A stretch of 64,000 bases of DNA from Nitrosarchaeum sp. (GTDB lineage: Archaea > Thermoproteota > Nitrososphaeria > Nitrososphaerales > Nitrosopumilaceae), in contig JAILWJ010000003.1 in the NCBI GenBank assembly GCA_025699025.1, forward strand, positions 340,192-404,191. Reading direction: 5' to 3'. This document shows positions 17,700 through 26,575 of the stretch, in pieces. The notes below the pieces were generated by a model, which saw only the letters and a list, made by a program, of their open reading frames with translations, did not search any database and had not been told where the DNA came from. Position 1 is the first letter of the stretch, and each line of letters starts with the position of its first letter. Both the position numbers and the translations under genes were made by a program.

Positions 17700-18766
17700 C
17701 CCAGTAAATCACGTATTGCAAGCAGAAATTTGGAATTCATTTCTTTGGTTCCAACAGTAACTCTCAGACATCCCTCATGGTTCCCTACTTTTCCTAGTTT
17801 TCTAATGGATATTCCCTGCTCAATTAGTGCAGTGTATACCCTTTGATATGCTCCATGGGCATCAAATAGCACAAAATTGGCCTTTGAATCAAACACCTCA
17901 AAGGCGTCATACTTTCTAAGATTTTCAATGATTCTCTTTCGTTCCTGCTTGATGACATTTACAGACTCTTGTATTTGGCCAGATTTTTCCAATGCCAAGA
18001 TTCCAGACTCAATTGAGATCGTGCCAAGGGGATACGGATACTGTAAAACCTGATTGAACGTGGCTGTAAATTCCTTGTTTGCAACAAAGTATCCAAGTCG
18101 CAGTCCCGCAAGCCCAAACGATTTGGATAGAGTCTGCACAACTACAAGATTCTTCTGGGTTTTTACTATGTTTGCCAGTGTATAATCACCAAACTCACCA
18201 TATGCCTCATCTATTATCACCAGCCCGTCAAATGATTTTACCAATTTCTGCAAGTCATTTTTTGGAAATTGAAATCCGGTTGGATTGTTCGGAGAATCTA
18301 GATATAAGATATCCGCATTCTTTGATTGCTTTACAAACTCTACAATGTCCAGAGTCATATCCTGAGAAAATGGAATCGCAATGACGGGTATAGAGTATAG
18401 CTTGCATCTTTCCTCAAAGAATCCGAATGTAGGATTTGATGTAAGAACTTTGGTCTCTTTTGATGCAAAGTTTGAGAGTATAAGATCCAGTATTTGATCA
18501 GAGCCGTTTCCAACTCCAATCATCGAGGATGGAACATGAAGAAATTCTGAGATCTTTTCTATTAATCTCTCAACGCCACCAAGTGGATACTCCCTTACGT
18601 CTGAATTTTTTTTTGCTCCAGAAATAATATCAGATTGGAATTGTTTTGAGATAACATAATTCTCATTTGAATCAAGTTTTAGGACATCTTCATGTAGTTG
18701 TGGTTTCTTGTATCCTCCAATTAAAGAAAATTCCTTTACTTTGTTTTCTACCCAATCCTTTTTCAT
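17696..18766 (-). CDS. hisC: Histidinol-phosphate aminotransferase
   Basis: Class I/II PLP aminotransferase of 356 residues. It has LDSNENYVISKQ, GVGNGSDQILDLIL, YLDSPNNPTGFQFP, VIIDEAYGEFG and the PLP lysine in TLSKSFGLAGLRLGY. The ATG overlaps the hisD stop by 4 nt. It differs from the CobD-type relative at 44809-45909, which shares the fold but sits in the cobalamin operon. Confidence 0.94.
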   Translation of the reverse strand: MKKDWVENKVKEFSLIGGYKKPQLHEDVLKLDSNENYVISKQFQSDIISGAKKNSDVREYPLGGVERLIEKISEFLHVPSSMIGVGNGSDQILDLILSNFASKETKVLTSNPTFGFFEERCKLYSIPVIAIPFSQDMTLDIVEFVKQSKNADILYLDSPNNPTGFQFPKNDLQKLVKSFDGLVIIDEAYGEFGDYTLANIVKTQKNLVVVQTLSKSFGLAGLRLGYFVANKEFTATFNQVLQYPYPLGTISIESGILALEKSGQIQESVNVIKQERKRIIENLRKYDAFEVFDSKANFVLFDAHGAYQRVYTALIEQGISIRKLGKVGNHEGCLRVTVGTKEMNSKFLLAIRDLLG

Positions 18767-20037
18767 TCCAGTCTGCCCCTTACTGCCTCATAGTGGTTTG
18801 GTAGTTTCTCGGCACTTGCAAATACATCAAGGTGTGTGGAAATGTCTCTGAGTGCAGACTTGGAAGCAGTGACATGTGTGTTAGTCTTGATAAAATCCAA
18901 GACAGACAACGATCCTCGGGTCTTTCCAAATTGATTTGTAGGAAGTATGTGATTTGAGCCTAAAAGATAGTCACTAGCCGATGACGGAGTCTGACTTCCC
19001 AGCAAGACTAGTCCTGGCGAGGTGATCTGAGATGCCAAGGTCTGTGGATTGCAAGTCATTATCTCTAGATGCTCAGGTGCAAGTTTGTTTGCAAGTTTGA
19101 TCATGTCTGCTTTGCTCTTACAGATTGCAATGAACCCGTTGTGTTTAAGACTTGTTTTGACATGATCACTTCGCTTTATTTTTTGAATAATCTCAGAGAT
19201 GTTCTTGTTGACAGATTTTGCAAGTTTGTTTGAATCTGTAATAAGATAACAAAATGTGTCATCGCTGTGCTCTGCCTGTGATATCAGATCCAGTGCCACA
19301 TATTTTGGGTTGGCAGAGCTGTCAGCAATAATTCCAAGTTCCGTAGGTCCTGCAAGCATGTCAATTGACGTATGATCGCTTACCATTGATTTGGCTGCCG
19401 TAACAAACGCACCACCAGGTCCCACAATTTTGTCTACATTGGCAATGGATTTTGTTCCAAAGGATAACGCCGCGATTGCCTGCGCACCGCCAACTTTGTA
19501 GATTTCATCTGCCCCACAAATATCAGATGCAACGATTGTAAGCGGATCTATCTTTCCGTCTGCGTTTGGCGGAGATACAATGACTATTCTTGTAACGCCT
19601 GCAACTTTTGCAGGAACGACAGACATTATCACGGAGCTTGGGTATTTTGCAAGACCTCCAGGTATGTAACAACCAACGCTTCGTATTGGCAAGAATTTTT
19701 TTGAGATCTTTACCCCAGCAATGTTAATGTTTAGATTTTTGAGTAGTGATTTTACTGCAGATTCTGTTTTTTGCAGTCGTGTTTTTGCAACCGTGATGGC
19801 TCGTACTTGCTCTTGTGTAACCTTGGAGTATGCATTAGAGATCTCTTGTTGCGATACGCGCAGTGTCATCAGATTTGCTTTACTAAACTTTTTTTCGTAT
19901 TTTTTTATTGCAGCGTCACCATTTTTTCTGACATCATTTAGGATAGATTCAACAATTGACTTGTTTTTTTGAGGCTGTTTTGGAATTACTTTGGGTACAA
20001 AACTATCAATGTTAGATACACGAATTATTCTCATCAA
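18763..20037 (-). CDS. hisD: Histidinol dehydrogenase
   Basis: Oxidises histidinol to histidine in two NAD steps with zinc. 424 residues with IPGGLAKYPSSVIMSVVPA, KVGGAQAIAALSFG, VDKIVGPGGAFVTAAK, DMLAGPTELGIIAD, DLISQAEHSDD (zinc ligands) and LAPEHLEIMT. Starts ATGATG behind the hisG stop with a 4-nt overlap. Confidence 0.96.
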   Translation of the reverse strand: MMRIIRVSNIDSFVPKVIPKQPQKNKSIVESILNDVRKNGDAAIKKYEKKFSKANLMTLRVSQQEISNAYSKVTQEQVRAITVAKTRLQKTESAVKSLLKNLNINIAGVKISKKFLPIRSVGCYIPGGLAKYPSSVIMSVVPAKVAGVTRIVIVSPPNADGKIDPLTIVASDICGADEIYKVGGAQAIAALSFGTKSIANVDKIVGPGGAFVTAAKSMVSDHTSIDMLAGPTELGIIADSSANPKYVALDLISQAEHSDDTFCYLITDSNKLAKSVNKNISEIIQKIKRSDHVKTSLKHNGFIAICKSKADMIKLANKLAPEHLEIMTCNPQTLASQITSPGLVLLGSQTPSSASDYLLGSNHILPTNQFGKTRGSLSVLDFIKTNTHVTASKSALRDISTHLDVFASAEKLPNHYEAVRGRLE

Positions 20038-21011
20038 TTCTCTTCATCACGCTTTATCTCCTCTAGTTCCAGAATCTGACGTGGTTCGTGAACGACTAGT
20101 CCCTGTGCTATCTTTCTCATCTTGGGAATTAGTTTGTGGAATTCATCTTTTCTGATGACTGTATTTACGCCAAACCACCCATCCTCGCTAAGAGGACTGA
20201 TTGTTGGCTTTTTCAGAGAAGGCATCTGTGAAAGCAATTTCTTGAGATTCTTTTCTTCTACGTTAAGATATATGTGTAGGTATTTTTTTCCACGTACCGC
20301 ACCCCGCATAAGCGTGACAATGTCAAATATCTTTTCGCGTTTATTTGGATCTTTAAGCGATTGTTTGTTTGCTATAAGGTGTGCAGTAGATGTTAGTACT
20401 TCATCTACAATTTTTAATTTATTTTGTTTAAGCGTGGTTCCAGTCTCAGTCACATCCATTATTGCATCAACATCCTCTGGTGGCTTTGCCTCAGTTGCGC
20501 CAAATGACAAGTGTATTTGCACATTTTTGTTATTTCCGAGTCTGACCCAAGGTGTAACTATTAGAGGATCCTTACTTCCAAAATATTTTTTGTATGACTT
20601 GCATTCTTTGATGAATCTAGATGCAGTTGTCAGATATTCTGACGAGATCCTAAGAATTTTTTTCTTTTTGGCATAATCAGCGATCATGGAATCTAGATTT
20701 TTGTATTTGTACTTGTCAGGAAACGCAATGACAAGTCGTATTCTGCCATATTCCAAATCCAGAATTGGCTCCACGTCTGCTTTTGTTTCGCCAACCCAGT
20801 CCTTTCCGGTAATGCCAACATCATACAATCCCTCAGAAACCATTGTAGGAATCTCTTGCGGTCTGAGCATCTTTACAATAATGCTTGGATCGTCAAGGAA
20901 CACGCGATATGTTCTGTCCTTTCTGTTTACCTTTGTCCAAGATCTTTCCAATAGCTTGAATGTTGCCTCTTCCAGACTACCTTTTGGAATTGCAAATCGC
21001 ACCGGAGACAT
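20034..21011 (-). CDS. hisG: ATP phosphoribosyltransferase, long form
   Basis: First committed enzyme of histidine synthesis, joining ATP and PRPP. 325 residues with RFAIPKGSLEEATFKLLE, GLYDVGITGKDWVGE, the PRPP site DAIMDVTETGTTLKQN and a C-terminal ACT-like regulatory domain (about residues 225-310). The long form is controlled by histidine directly and needs no HisZ. It is the first gene of the operon, with a TATA box (21034-21040) 26 nt before the ATG, so the mRNA is probably leaderless. Confidence 0.96.
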   Translation of the reverse strand: MSPVRFAIPKGSLEEATFKLLERSWTKVNRKDRTYRVFLDDPSIIVKMLRPQEIPTMVSEGLYDVGITGKDWVGETKADVEPILDLEYGRIRLVIAFPDKYKYKNLDSMIADYAKKKKILRISSEYLTTASRFIKECKSYKKYFGSKDPLIVTPWVRLGNNKNVQIHLSFGATEAKPPEDVDAIMDVTETGTTLKQNKLKIVDEVLTSTAHLIANKQSLKDPNKREKIFDIVTLMRGAVRGKKYLHIYLNVEEKNLKKLLSQMPSLKKPTISPLSEDGWFGVNTVIRKDEFHKLIPKMRKIAQGLVVHEPRQILELEEIKRDEEN

Positions 21012-21033
21012 TGCTTGGCTTTTTGCTTTTAAT

Positions 21034-21040
21034 CTATATA
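21034..21040 (-). promoter_or_regulatory. hisG: TATA box of the his operon
   Basis: TATATAG on the minus strand, centred 26 nt before the hisG ATG. It lies between hisG and the end of the HMG-CoA reductase gene, so the his operon has its own leaderless promoter. Confidence 0.65.
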
Positions 21041-21049
21041 ACTGGATTG

Positions 21050-22303
21050 TTAAATTTGTCCCAGCAATTCCTTTGCCCTGTCAAGTGAGATCTTGTTTTC
21101 TTTGACCATTTTTTGGACGATAGTATCAATTTGCTCTGGTCTGGCGCCAGCTGCCGCAGCCAAGTTCCTTGCATGTAACCGCATGTGTCCCTTTTGAATG
21201 CCATCGGTTGCAAGTGCATGAATTGCGCTGTAGTTTTGTGCAAGTCCGGTTGCAGTCATTATGCAGGCCATCTCTTGTGCAGATGTAACGCCCAGAATTT
21301 TAGTGCATACTTTTGCAATTGGATGTACGTTTGCAATCCCACCAACAATTCCAACAGACAGTGGTAACTCCAAAGAACCTACAAGATTTCCATTCTCATC
21401 TTTGCTCCATTTGCTCAGTGAGCGATATCGACCAGACCTTGCAGCATAAGCATTAGCAGCTGCCTCTATTGCCCTACTGTCCTGTCCGGTAGCATTTGCA
21501 ACCGCTATGATTCCATTCATGATCCCCTTGTTGTGTGTCACTGCTCTGTAGACGTCATTGTCAGCAAACTGATACGCAAGTACAATGTTATCAACCACAT
21601 GTTCTCCTCCCACCTCGTCCTTATCAAAAACTGCTGATGCTTTTGCAATTCTTTTTGTAGAATAGTTTGATAAAATACGAAGCAGTGTTCTGCCTCCCGT
21701 AATCTTTTCAAGCAACGGAGCAACAGCTTCGCACATCGTATTTGTCACGTTGGCACCCATTGCATCCCCAACATCAATCAAAAGCTCAACTATGAGCATC
21801 TCACCTGTAGGAGTTTCAAGTTTCTTGCATGATATTGCCTTTGCACCCTTGCCCATTTTAGACAGTGTATTGCTTTTGGAATTGGCAAGAGATAAAATCT
21901 CATTTTCAGATTCTTTTATTTTGATTTCACTTGCAGCGTCTGCATCCAAAACTTGAATCTGACCAATGCTGTAAGACTCGTCAGCACTTGTATCAAACCC
22001 ACCGTATTTTCGTGCTACTTTTGCCCCTTTTGATGCAGCGGCAATAACAGATGGCTCTTCAATAACCATGGGAACAAGATAGTCTTTTCCATTGATCTGA
22101 AAGTTAGTTGCAATACCAAGAGGTAATGAAAATGTCCCAATGGCGTTTTCTACCATCTTGTCTGCTTTCTCAAACGAAATTCCACCATCGTTTCCTTGTA
22201 AAATTTCCAGTTCTGCCTTTGAAAGATTTGCAAAATTTCCAACTGCATCCAACCTTTCTTTTCTGGTTTTCTCAAAGAATTTTGGAATAGATGAATCTTT
22301 CAT
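21050..22303 (-). CDS. HMG-CoA reductase
   Basis: Makes mevalonate for archaeal isoprenoid lipids. 417 residues with MVENAIGTFSLPLGIATNF, MLIVELLIDVGDAMGANVTN, the catalytic DAMGAN loop, NKGIMNGIIAVANATGQD and a C-terminal His in HMRLHARNLA. The ATG overlaps by 4 nt the stop of the upstream sugar-dehydrogenase-like gene. Sequence features such as MKDSSIPKFFEKTRKERLD at the start suggest the soluble form without membrane helices. Confidence 0.94.
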   Translation of the reverse strand: MKDSSIPKFFEKTRKERLDAVGNFANLSKAELEILQGNDGGISFEKADKMVENAIGTFSLPLGIATNFQINGKDYLVPMVIEEPSVIAAASKGAKVARKYGGFDTSADESYSIGQIQVLDADAASEIKIKESENEILSLANSKSNTLSKMGKGAKAISCKKLETPTGEMLIVELLIDVGDAMGANVTNTMCEAVAPLLEKITGGRTLLRILSNYSTKRIAKASAVFDKDEVGGEHVVDNIVLAYQFADNDVYRAVTHNKGIMNGIIAVANATGQDSRAIEAAANAYAARSGRYRSLSKWSKDENGNLVGSLELPLSVGIVGGIANVHPIAKVCTKILGVTSAQEMACIMTATGLAQNYSAIHALATDGIQKGHMRLHARNLAAAAGARPEQIDTIVQKMVKENKISLDRAKELLGQI

Positions 22304-23394
22304 TTTGTTATCCTCAATAACTTATCATCTGCTTTGTCTGGAAAACCTTTTCCATCCGTATTTGATGTTATAACATACAAACTACCATCTGGACCCTGCG
22401 CAACGTCACGGACTCGTCCCATTCCGCTAAGTATTGTCTTTTGAGAGTGGAGCCCTTCCTCAAAGTCTAATTGATACAGATTTGTGGCTCGGAGTGATGC
22501 CATGACAAACGGATATTCCAAATTTATTTTATCACCAGAATAGTACAGTATGCCTGCAGGTTCTATGCTTGGATCATAGCACATTACCGCTTTTTCATAT
22601 TTGTCATTTCCTGCACATTGCTGCTCTGGCCATCCATAGTTTTTTCCGGGTATCAAAAGATTAATCTCATCATTCTTTTCAGGTCCAACTTCTGCCAGAT
22701 ACATATTTCCTTTATCATCCCATGCCATTCCTTGCGGGTTTCTGTGCCCCAAAGTAAATACTGGTGAATTCGAGAAAGGATTGTCCACAGGTATGCTTCC
22801 GTCATCGTTCAGTCTTAAAATTTTTCCAGACATAGAATCAAGTTCTTGTGGATTATGTGACGAATCAGATACTGTTCCCGTGCCGACATAGAGTTTACCG
22901 TCAGGTCCAAATTTTAAAAATCCCCCGTTGCTAAAAGCAGAGCCAGGAATCTTATCAAATATTGTCTTTGCATCAATTAGCTTGTTTTGTGATTCTTTGA
23001 TTTGGAGAACCTTATTCCACAGTTTTCCCTGTTCTTCATATGTAAGGTACACATAAAGAAGATTGTTCTCTGAAAAGTTCGGATGAACGGCAATTCCAAG
23101 CAAACCCCCGTCAAAGGCATTGACAGATCTCAGGGTGGCAAGTGGTTCCTCTAATAGTTTATTTTCCTCAACGACTCTAATCAATCCATCTTTTTCAGTA
23201 ACAAATATTCTATTTTCTGAAATAGCAATTGATCTTGGAGAATCAAGATTTTCAGCTAATATCATTACAGAGTTGCTTTCTGATTTGTAAGCAGTAGGTT
23301 CAGGAATTGGTACTGGGTTAGAAGGGGATGTGAGAATGAATGCAGAAAATGCTAATGCGCCAATAATTGCAGCAATTCGAAATTTTTTGTCCAC
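22300..23394 (-). CDS. Exported PQQ-type glucose/sorbosone dehydrogenase-like beta-propeller
   Basis: 364 residues. Residues 5-22 form a signal anchor (RIAAIIGALAFSAFILT). The propeller contains NLDSPRSIAISENRIFVTEK, LLGIAVHPNFSENNLLYVYL, KFGPDGKLYVGTGT, LGHRNPQGMAWDDKGNMYLA and a final RVRDVAQGPDGSLYVIT. These match soluble aldose sugar dehydrogenases, which oxidise sugars outside the membrane using PQQ. No PQQ synthesis genes are here, so the cofactor and true substrate are unproven. Coupled (4-nt overlap) to the reductase gene. Confidence 0.88.
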   Translation of the reverse strand: MDKKFRIAAIIGALAFSAFILTSPSNPVPIPEPTAYKSESNSVMILAENLDSPRSIAISENRIFVTEKDGLIRVVEENKLLEEPLATLRSVNAFDGGLLGIAVHPNFSENNLLYVYLTYEEQGKLWNKVLQIKESQNKLIDAKTIFDKIPGSAFSNGGFLKFGPDGKLYVGTGTVSDSSHNPQELDSMSGKILRLNDDGSIPVDNPFSNSPVFTLGHRNPQGMAWDDKGNMYLAEVGPEKNDEINLLIPGKNYGWPEQQCAGNDKYEKAVMCYDPSIEPAGILYYSGDKINLEYPFVMASLRATNLYQLDFEEGLHSQKTILSGMGRVRDVAQGPDGSLYVITSNTDGKGFPDKADDKLLRITK

Positions 23395-23446
23395 AAAAAC
23401 AAATCTTGTGAAATCCTATTAATTACTTTCAAGAGTTTGATAACGC

Positions 23447-23454
23447 GTATATAC
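23447..23454 (+). promoter_or_regulatory. TATA box of the initiator tRNA gene
   Basis: GTATATAC is centred about 26 nt before the tRNA 5' end, exactly the spacing expected for an archaeal promoter. Confidence 0.65.
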
Positions 23455-23476
23455 TGCCCACCCTCATTTCTGGATC

Positions 23477-23566
23477 AGCGGGGTGGGGAAGCCAGACTAT
23501 TTAGGGCTAGGTCATCCCGGCGGGCTCATAACCCGCAGTTCAGTAGTTCAAATCTACTCCCCGCTA
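23477..23566 (+). tRNA. Initiator tRNA-Met (CAT) with enlarged D-arm, probable short intron
   Basis: The acceptor AGCGGGG/CCCCGCT (A1-U72, the archaeal initiator mark), anticodon arm GCGGG-CTCATAA-CCCGC (three G-C pairs at the loop) and T arm AGTAG-TTCAAAT-CTACT are regular. The D stem GGGA/TCCC encloses 25 nt instead of about 10. Removing about 15 nt (near 23494-23508) gives a normal 75-nt initiator with A-G-C-C...G-G-T-C-A in the D loop. AGCC and GGCT flank the extra piece and can pair. An intron in the D arm fits the unusual intron positions known in this phylum. Confidence 0.92.
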
Positions 23567-24895
23567 CTAGTTTCCATATACACAAAACCATGAAGCGGAT
23601 TGATCAAACTTAGAATTTTTATTGGTTTTACCAAGACGCTGTTCTGGTCTAGTCAGATGTCTGTGGGCAGAAACTTTTGGAATGTATAGATCCTTTCTTA
23701 TTTTTCGTGGGATTTCCACGGTTATTTTTCTAGGTAATTTTAAGCCACATTTTATGCATTGAAAGTTCTGATTTCTTCCTTTTGACTTCATCTTTTTGTT
23801 GCATGCCTTGCAAGTAGGATTTATTTTTTGGATAATTTTTTTCAGATGTATTATTTCTATAAACTCTACATTTAATGTCCTAGGATGCTTCTTTGTTGCT
23901 TTTTTTATTCCACCGCCCACACAAATTCTGTCACCTACTGCAAGGTTTTGTGCCACAGAAGCAATTCCCGTAGGATTGTAAACGGCACAGAGCATATCAA
24001 TTGAATCTGATTTAATGGAAAAAAATACGTGTCCACCCTTGAGAGTTTTTGGCTCGCTTGATACAGTTCCCGTAATTTTACCTGATGCATACGGTTTGAT
24101 GTTGTTTGCAGCAAGTTCGTTTTTTAGGTGGTCATTTGTTCCCTGGTTTGATTTGAAGATCATGTATCCAGCAAGCTTTTCGTTAGGTTTTAGAATCCTT
24201 GTTGCAAGGAGCAATGAATCAACGTTTTCTCCACGTACGCCATAAAATACAGGATCAGGCCCATGCGGCATTATCAATACTCTACCCTTTTTTGTATCAA
24301 AACTATTGAAAGTGTAAGGTGCAGTTCTCTCTTGCATGTACTTGACACTCTCTGCAGAAAGTTTTCTCACCTTACCAAATTTTGCTCGTTTGCGATAGCT
24401 CAACAGCTCTAGTGTGTGATCATTAAAAGAATACCCTATGGCACCTATTGCACCTACCAATCCTTGACCGTTTCCAAGATAAAAAAAATCCAACTTGTTT
24501 TTGGCGACAAATTTCTTTGCATGATTTCTGTTTATCAATTGCCAAAGAGCTAGCTTACTAAACTCTGTAAATTCAGATGGGATGGTTTCTTGCTCAAAAA
24601 ATACTAGTCCGGGATTTGCCCCATTTTGAATATCAGAGTATTTTATGACAAGGTTTTTTATTTTATTTTTTATCTTGGATGGGTTGGCAGTTCTAATACT
24701 CATTGAGACGGCTCCATTTCCACGTGTTTTCCACGGAATATTTGGATTGAATCTAATCAGTTTGGGAAAATCAAGAAATTCAGAGTTTTCTTTCTTTAAT
24801 TCATCAACAATCCTGTAGGCAAGAAAAGTAGTACACATTCCTTTTGGAGAGTCTGTATCATCAAATCCAATTGTGAGGATTTGTTTTGAGACCAT
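23567..24895 (-). CDS. tiaS: tRNA(Ile2) 2-agmatinylcytidine synthetase
   Basis: Attaches agmatine to C34 of tRNA-Ile2 so it reads AUA; essential in archaea. 442 residues. The N-terminus has LTIGFDDTDSPKGMCTTFLA and NIPWKTRGNGAVSM, then YRKRAKFGKVRKLSAESV, an OB-fold (KITGTVSSEPKTLKGGHVFF) and a zinc ribbon (CKACNKKM and FQCIKCGLKLP) near the end. Its stop codon abuts the last base of the convergent initiator tRNA, with no spacer. Confidence 0.95.
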   Translation of the reverse strand: MVSKQILTIGFDDTDSPKGMCTTFLAYRIVDELKKENSEFLDFPKLIRFNPNIPWKTRGNGAVSMSIRTANPSKIKNKIKNLVIKYSDIQNGANPGLVFFEQETIPSEFTEFSKLALWQLINRNHAKKFVAKNKLDFFYLGNGQGLVGAIGAIGYSFNDHTLELLSYRKRAKFGKVRKLSAESVKYMQERTAPYTFNSFDTKKGRVLIMPHGPDPVFYGVRGENVDSLLLATRILKPNEKLAGYMIFKSNQGTNDHLKNELAANNIKPYASGKITGTVSSEPKTLKGGHVFFSIKSDSIDMLCAVYNPTGIASVAQNLAVGDRICVGGGIKKATKKHPRTLNVEFIEIIHLKKIIQKINPTCKACNKKMKSKGRNQNFQCIKCGLKLPRKITVEIPRKIRKDLYIPKVSAHRHLTRPEQRLGKTNKNSKFDQSASWFCVYGN

Positions 24896-24974
24896 GATTG
24901 AGATATGAATCTTCAGACATTTTTACTTGTTGACACAGTTGATTTAAATTAATACCAGAGCATTCTTAGCTGAA

Positions 24975-25970
24975 TTGATAATCATAGATGAGGAGAGAAT
25001 TTTCAGAGAGATTAAATCCAAAAATCCGGCGTCCGTATCTCTGAACGGTCCTGATGGAATTTTGCCACAGGTCCAAGATACTGCAATAAGAATCACAGAA
25101 AAATTTGGAATACCAGCATATGTTCTTGCAGATACTACGTGGGGAACATGTGATCTGAACTCTAACGGTTCGAAAGTTCTTGGAGCAGAGATTCAATTCA
25201 ACATAGGTCATACAATAAACACAGAGTCATTTGAGGAAAACGTAGTTCTAATTGATGCGTTTGATGATGTAGAGTTTGACAATGTTGCAAAAAAATGCGT
25301 CACTGTTCTAAGTGGTAAAAAGGTCTCCCTGGTAACTGACAGCCAGCACCTACACCAGGTTGACAAGGTAAATAAAATTTTGACAGAGAACGGAATTGAC
25401 GTAAAAATAGGAAAAGGCAAGGGACAGTTAAATGACGGTCAGGTTTTTGGTTGCGAATTTTACCCAGCTTCGGAGCTAAAAGACCAAGTAGACGCATACG
25501 TATTTTTAGGGCAGAGTAATTTTCACGCATCAGGTATTGCTCTGTCTACAAACAAGCCAACCTATGTTTTAGATCCATACTTTAACGAAGTAAGAGAGAT
25601 TACTGATTTTGCACAAAAGCTGAAAAGAAAAGCAACTCTTGCAATATACAAGGCAGCAGAAGCTCAGTCATTTGGGGTTATTGTAGGCTTGAAGGAAGGT
25701 CAGCTCTCCAAAGTTTTTGCTCTCAAGTTCAAAAAAGAATTAGAAAAGCACGGAAAGTCAGTTCAGCTGTTTGCTTTAACTGACATTACAAACGAGAGAT
25801 TACGAAACTTGAAGGGTATTGATGCATTCATACAGGTTGCTTGTCCAAGGATATCAACCGACAACCAGTTTGACAAGCCAGTCTTATCCACACCGCAGGC
25901 AAATGCACTTTTGAAGATTTTAAAAAATGAAAGTATTGAGGGGTATTTGGAGATTCCTCACTGGCTATAA
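24975..25970 (+). CDS. dph2: Diphthamide synthase Dph2
   Basis: Radical enzyme that uses a 4Fe-4S cluster and SAM to place the 3-amino-3-carboxypropyl group on His of aEF2. 331 residues. The three cluster cysteines are visible in TTWGTCDLNS, VFGCEFYPAS and QVACPRISTD. It starts with TTG at 24975 and faces tiaS divergently over 79 nt. Confidence 0.93.
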   Translation: MIIIDEERIFREIKSKNPASVSLNGPDGILPQVQDTAIRITEKFGIPAYVLADTTWGTCDLNSNGSKVLGAEIQFNIGHTINTESFEENVVLIDAFDDVEFDNVAKKCVTVLSGKKVSLVTDSQHLHQVDKVNKILTENGIDVKIGKGKGQLNDGQVFGCEFYPASELKDQVDAYVFLGQSNFHASGIALSTNKPTYVLDPYFNEVREITDFAQKLKRKATLAIYKAAEAQSFGVIVGLKEGQLSKVFALKFKKELEKHGKSVQLFALTDITNERLRNLKGIDAFIQVACPRISTDNQFDKPVLSTPQANALLKILKNESIEGYLEIPHWL

Positions 25971-25971
25971 T

Positions 25972-26571
25972 CTACAAAACCATCTGCAAAAATCGTTTCT
26001 CATTGGCTAGTTTTTCAAACGATTTTGACTTTTTTGCCTTTATCTTATACTGGACTCCCTGATTGATTGCCTGTTGGAGACAGTCCAATCCCTCGTCAAT
26101 TCTTGAGAGCATCACAAGACTGCAGGACTTGTCATAAAGTACATCGCCATTATGTGGATAGTCATCAAGGATAAGATCACAGCAGATAATTGACTCCAGA
26201 TAGTCTTTCATAGAAAACAAAATCCTTTCTTTGTGGTATAATGCAATTTTGTAGTTTGGATTATCCTCTAATATTTTATTGCAGTAAGACAAAGCCTCAT
26301 CCAGAATCCCTTTTTTTCGAAGTGACGATATTTTATTGACAAGTATGGAAAGATCTGATGGATCTATCCTCAACGCATCATCGTAACACTTCATTGCCCC
26401 ATCAAAATCCTTTAGCTTGCTAAGTGCGTATCCTTTGTTGTTAAGAGAACTGATGTGGTTTGGATTCGCATCTAGAATCTTATCATAGTATGATATGGCC
26501 TCACGAAGTTTTCCCTTGAGAAAAAGCCTGTTTGCTTCATCTAAAATAGAGTCAACTTTGGGATCGGTCAT
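25972..26571 (-). CDS. Tetratricopeptide-repeat protein
   Basis: 199 residues. At least four TPR units are seen, for example AISYYDKILDANPNHISSLN and KCYDDALRIDPSDLSILVN, with the typical A-Y/L...NP spacing. It probably holds a partner protein; none is evident. It overlaps nothing and lies 4 nt from the dehydrogenase gene in the same direction, so the two may be one transcript. Its stop is 1 nt from the end of convergent dph2. Confidence 0.88.
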   Translation of the reverse strand: MTDPKVDSILDEANRLFLKGKLREAISYYDKILDANPNHISSLNNKGYALSKLKDFDGAMKCYDDALRIDPSDLSILVNKISSLRKKGILDEALSYCNKILEDNPNYKIALYHKERILFSMKDYLESIICCDLILDDYPHNGDVLYDKSCSLVMLSRIDEGLDCLQQAINQGVQYKIKAKKSKSFEKLANEKRFLQMVL

Positions 26572-26575
26572 AAAA

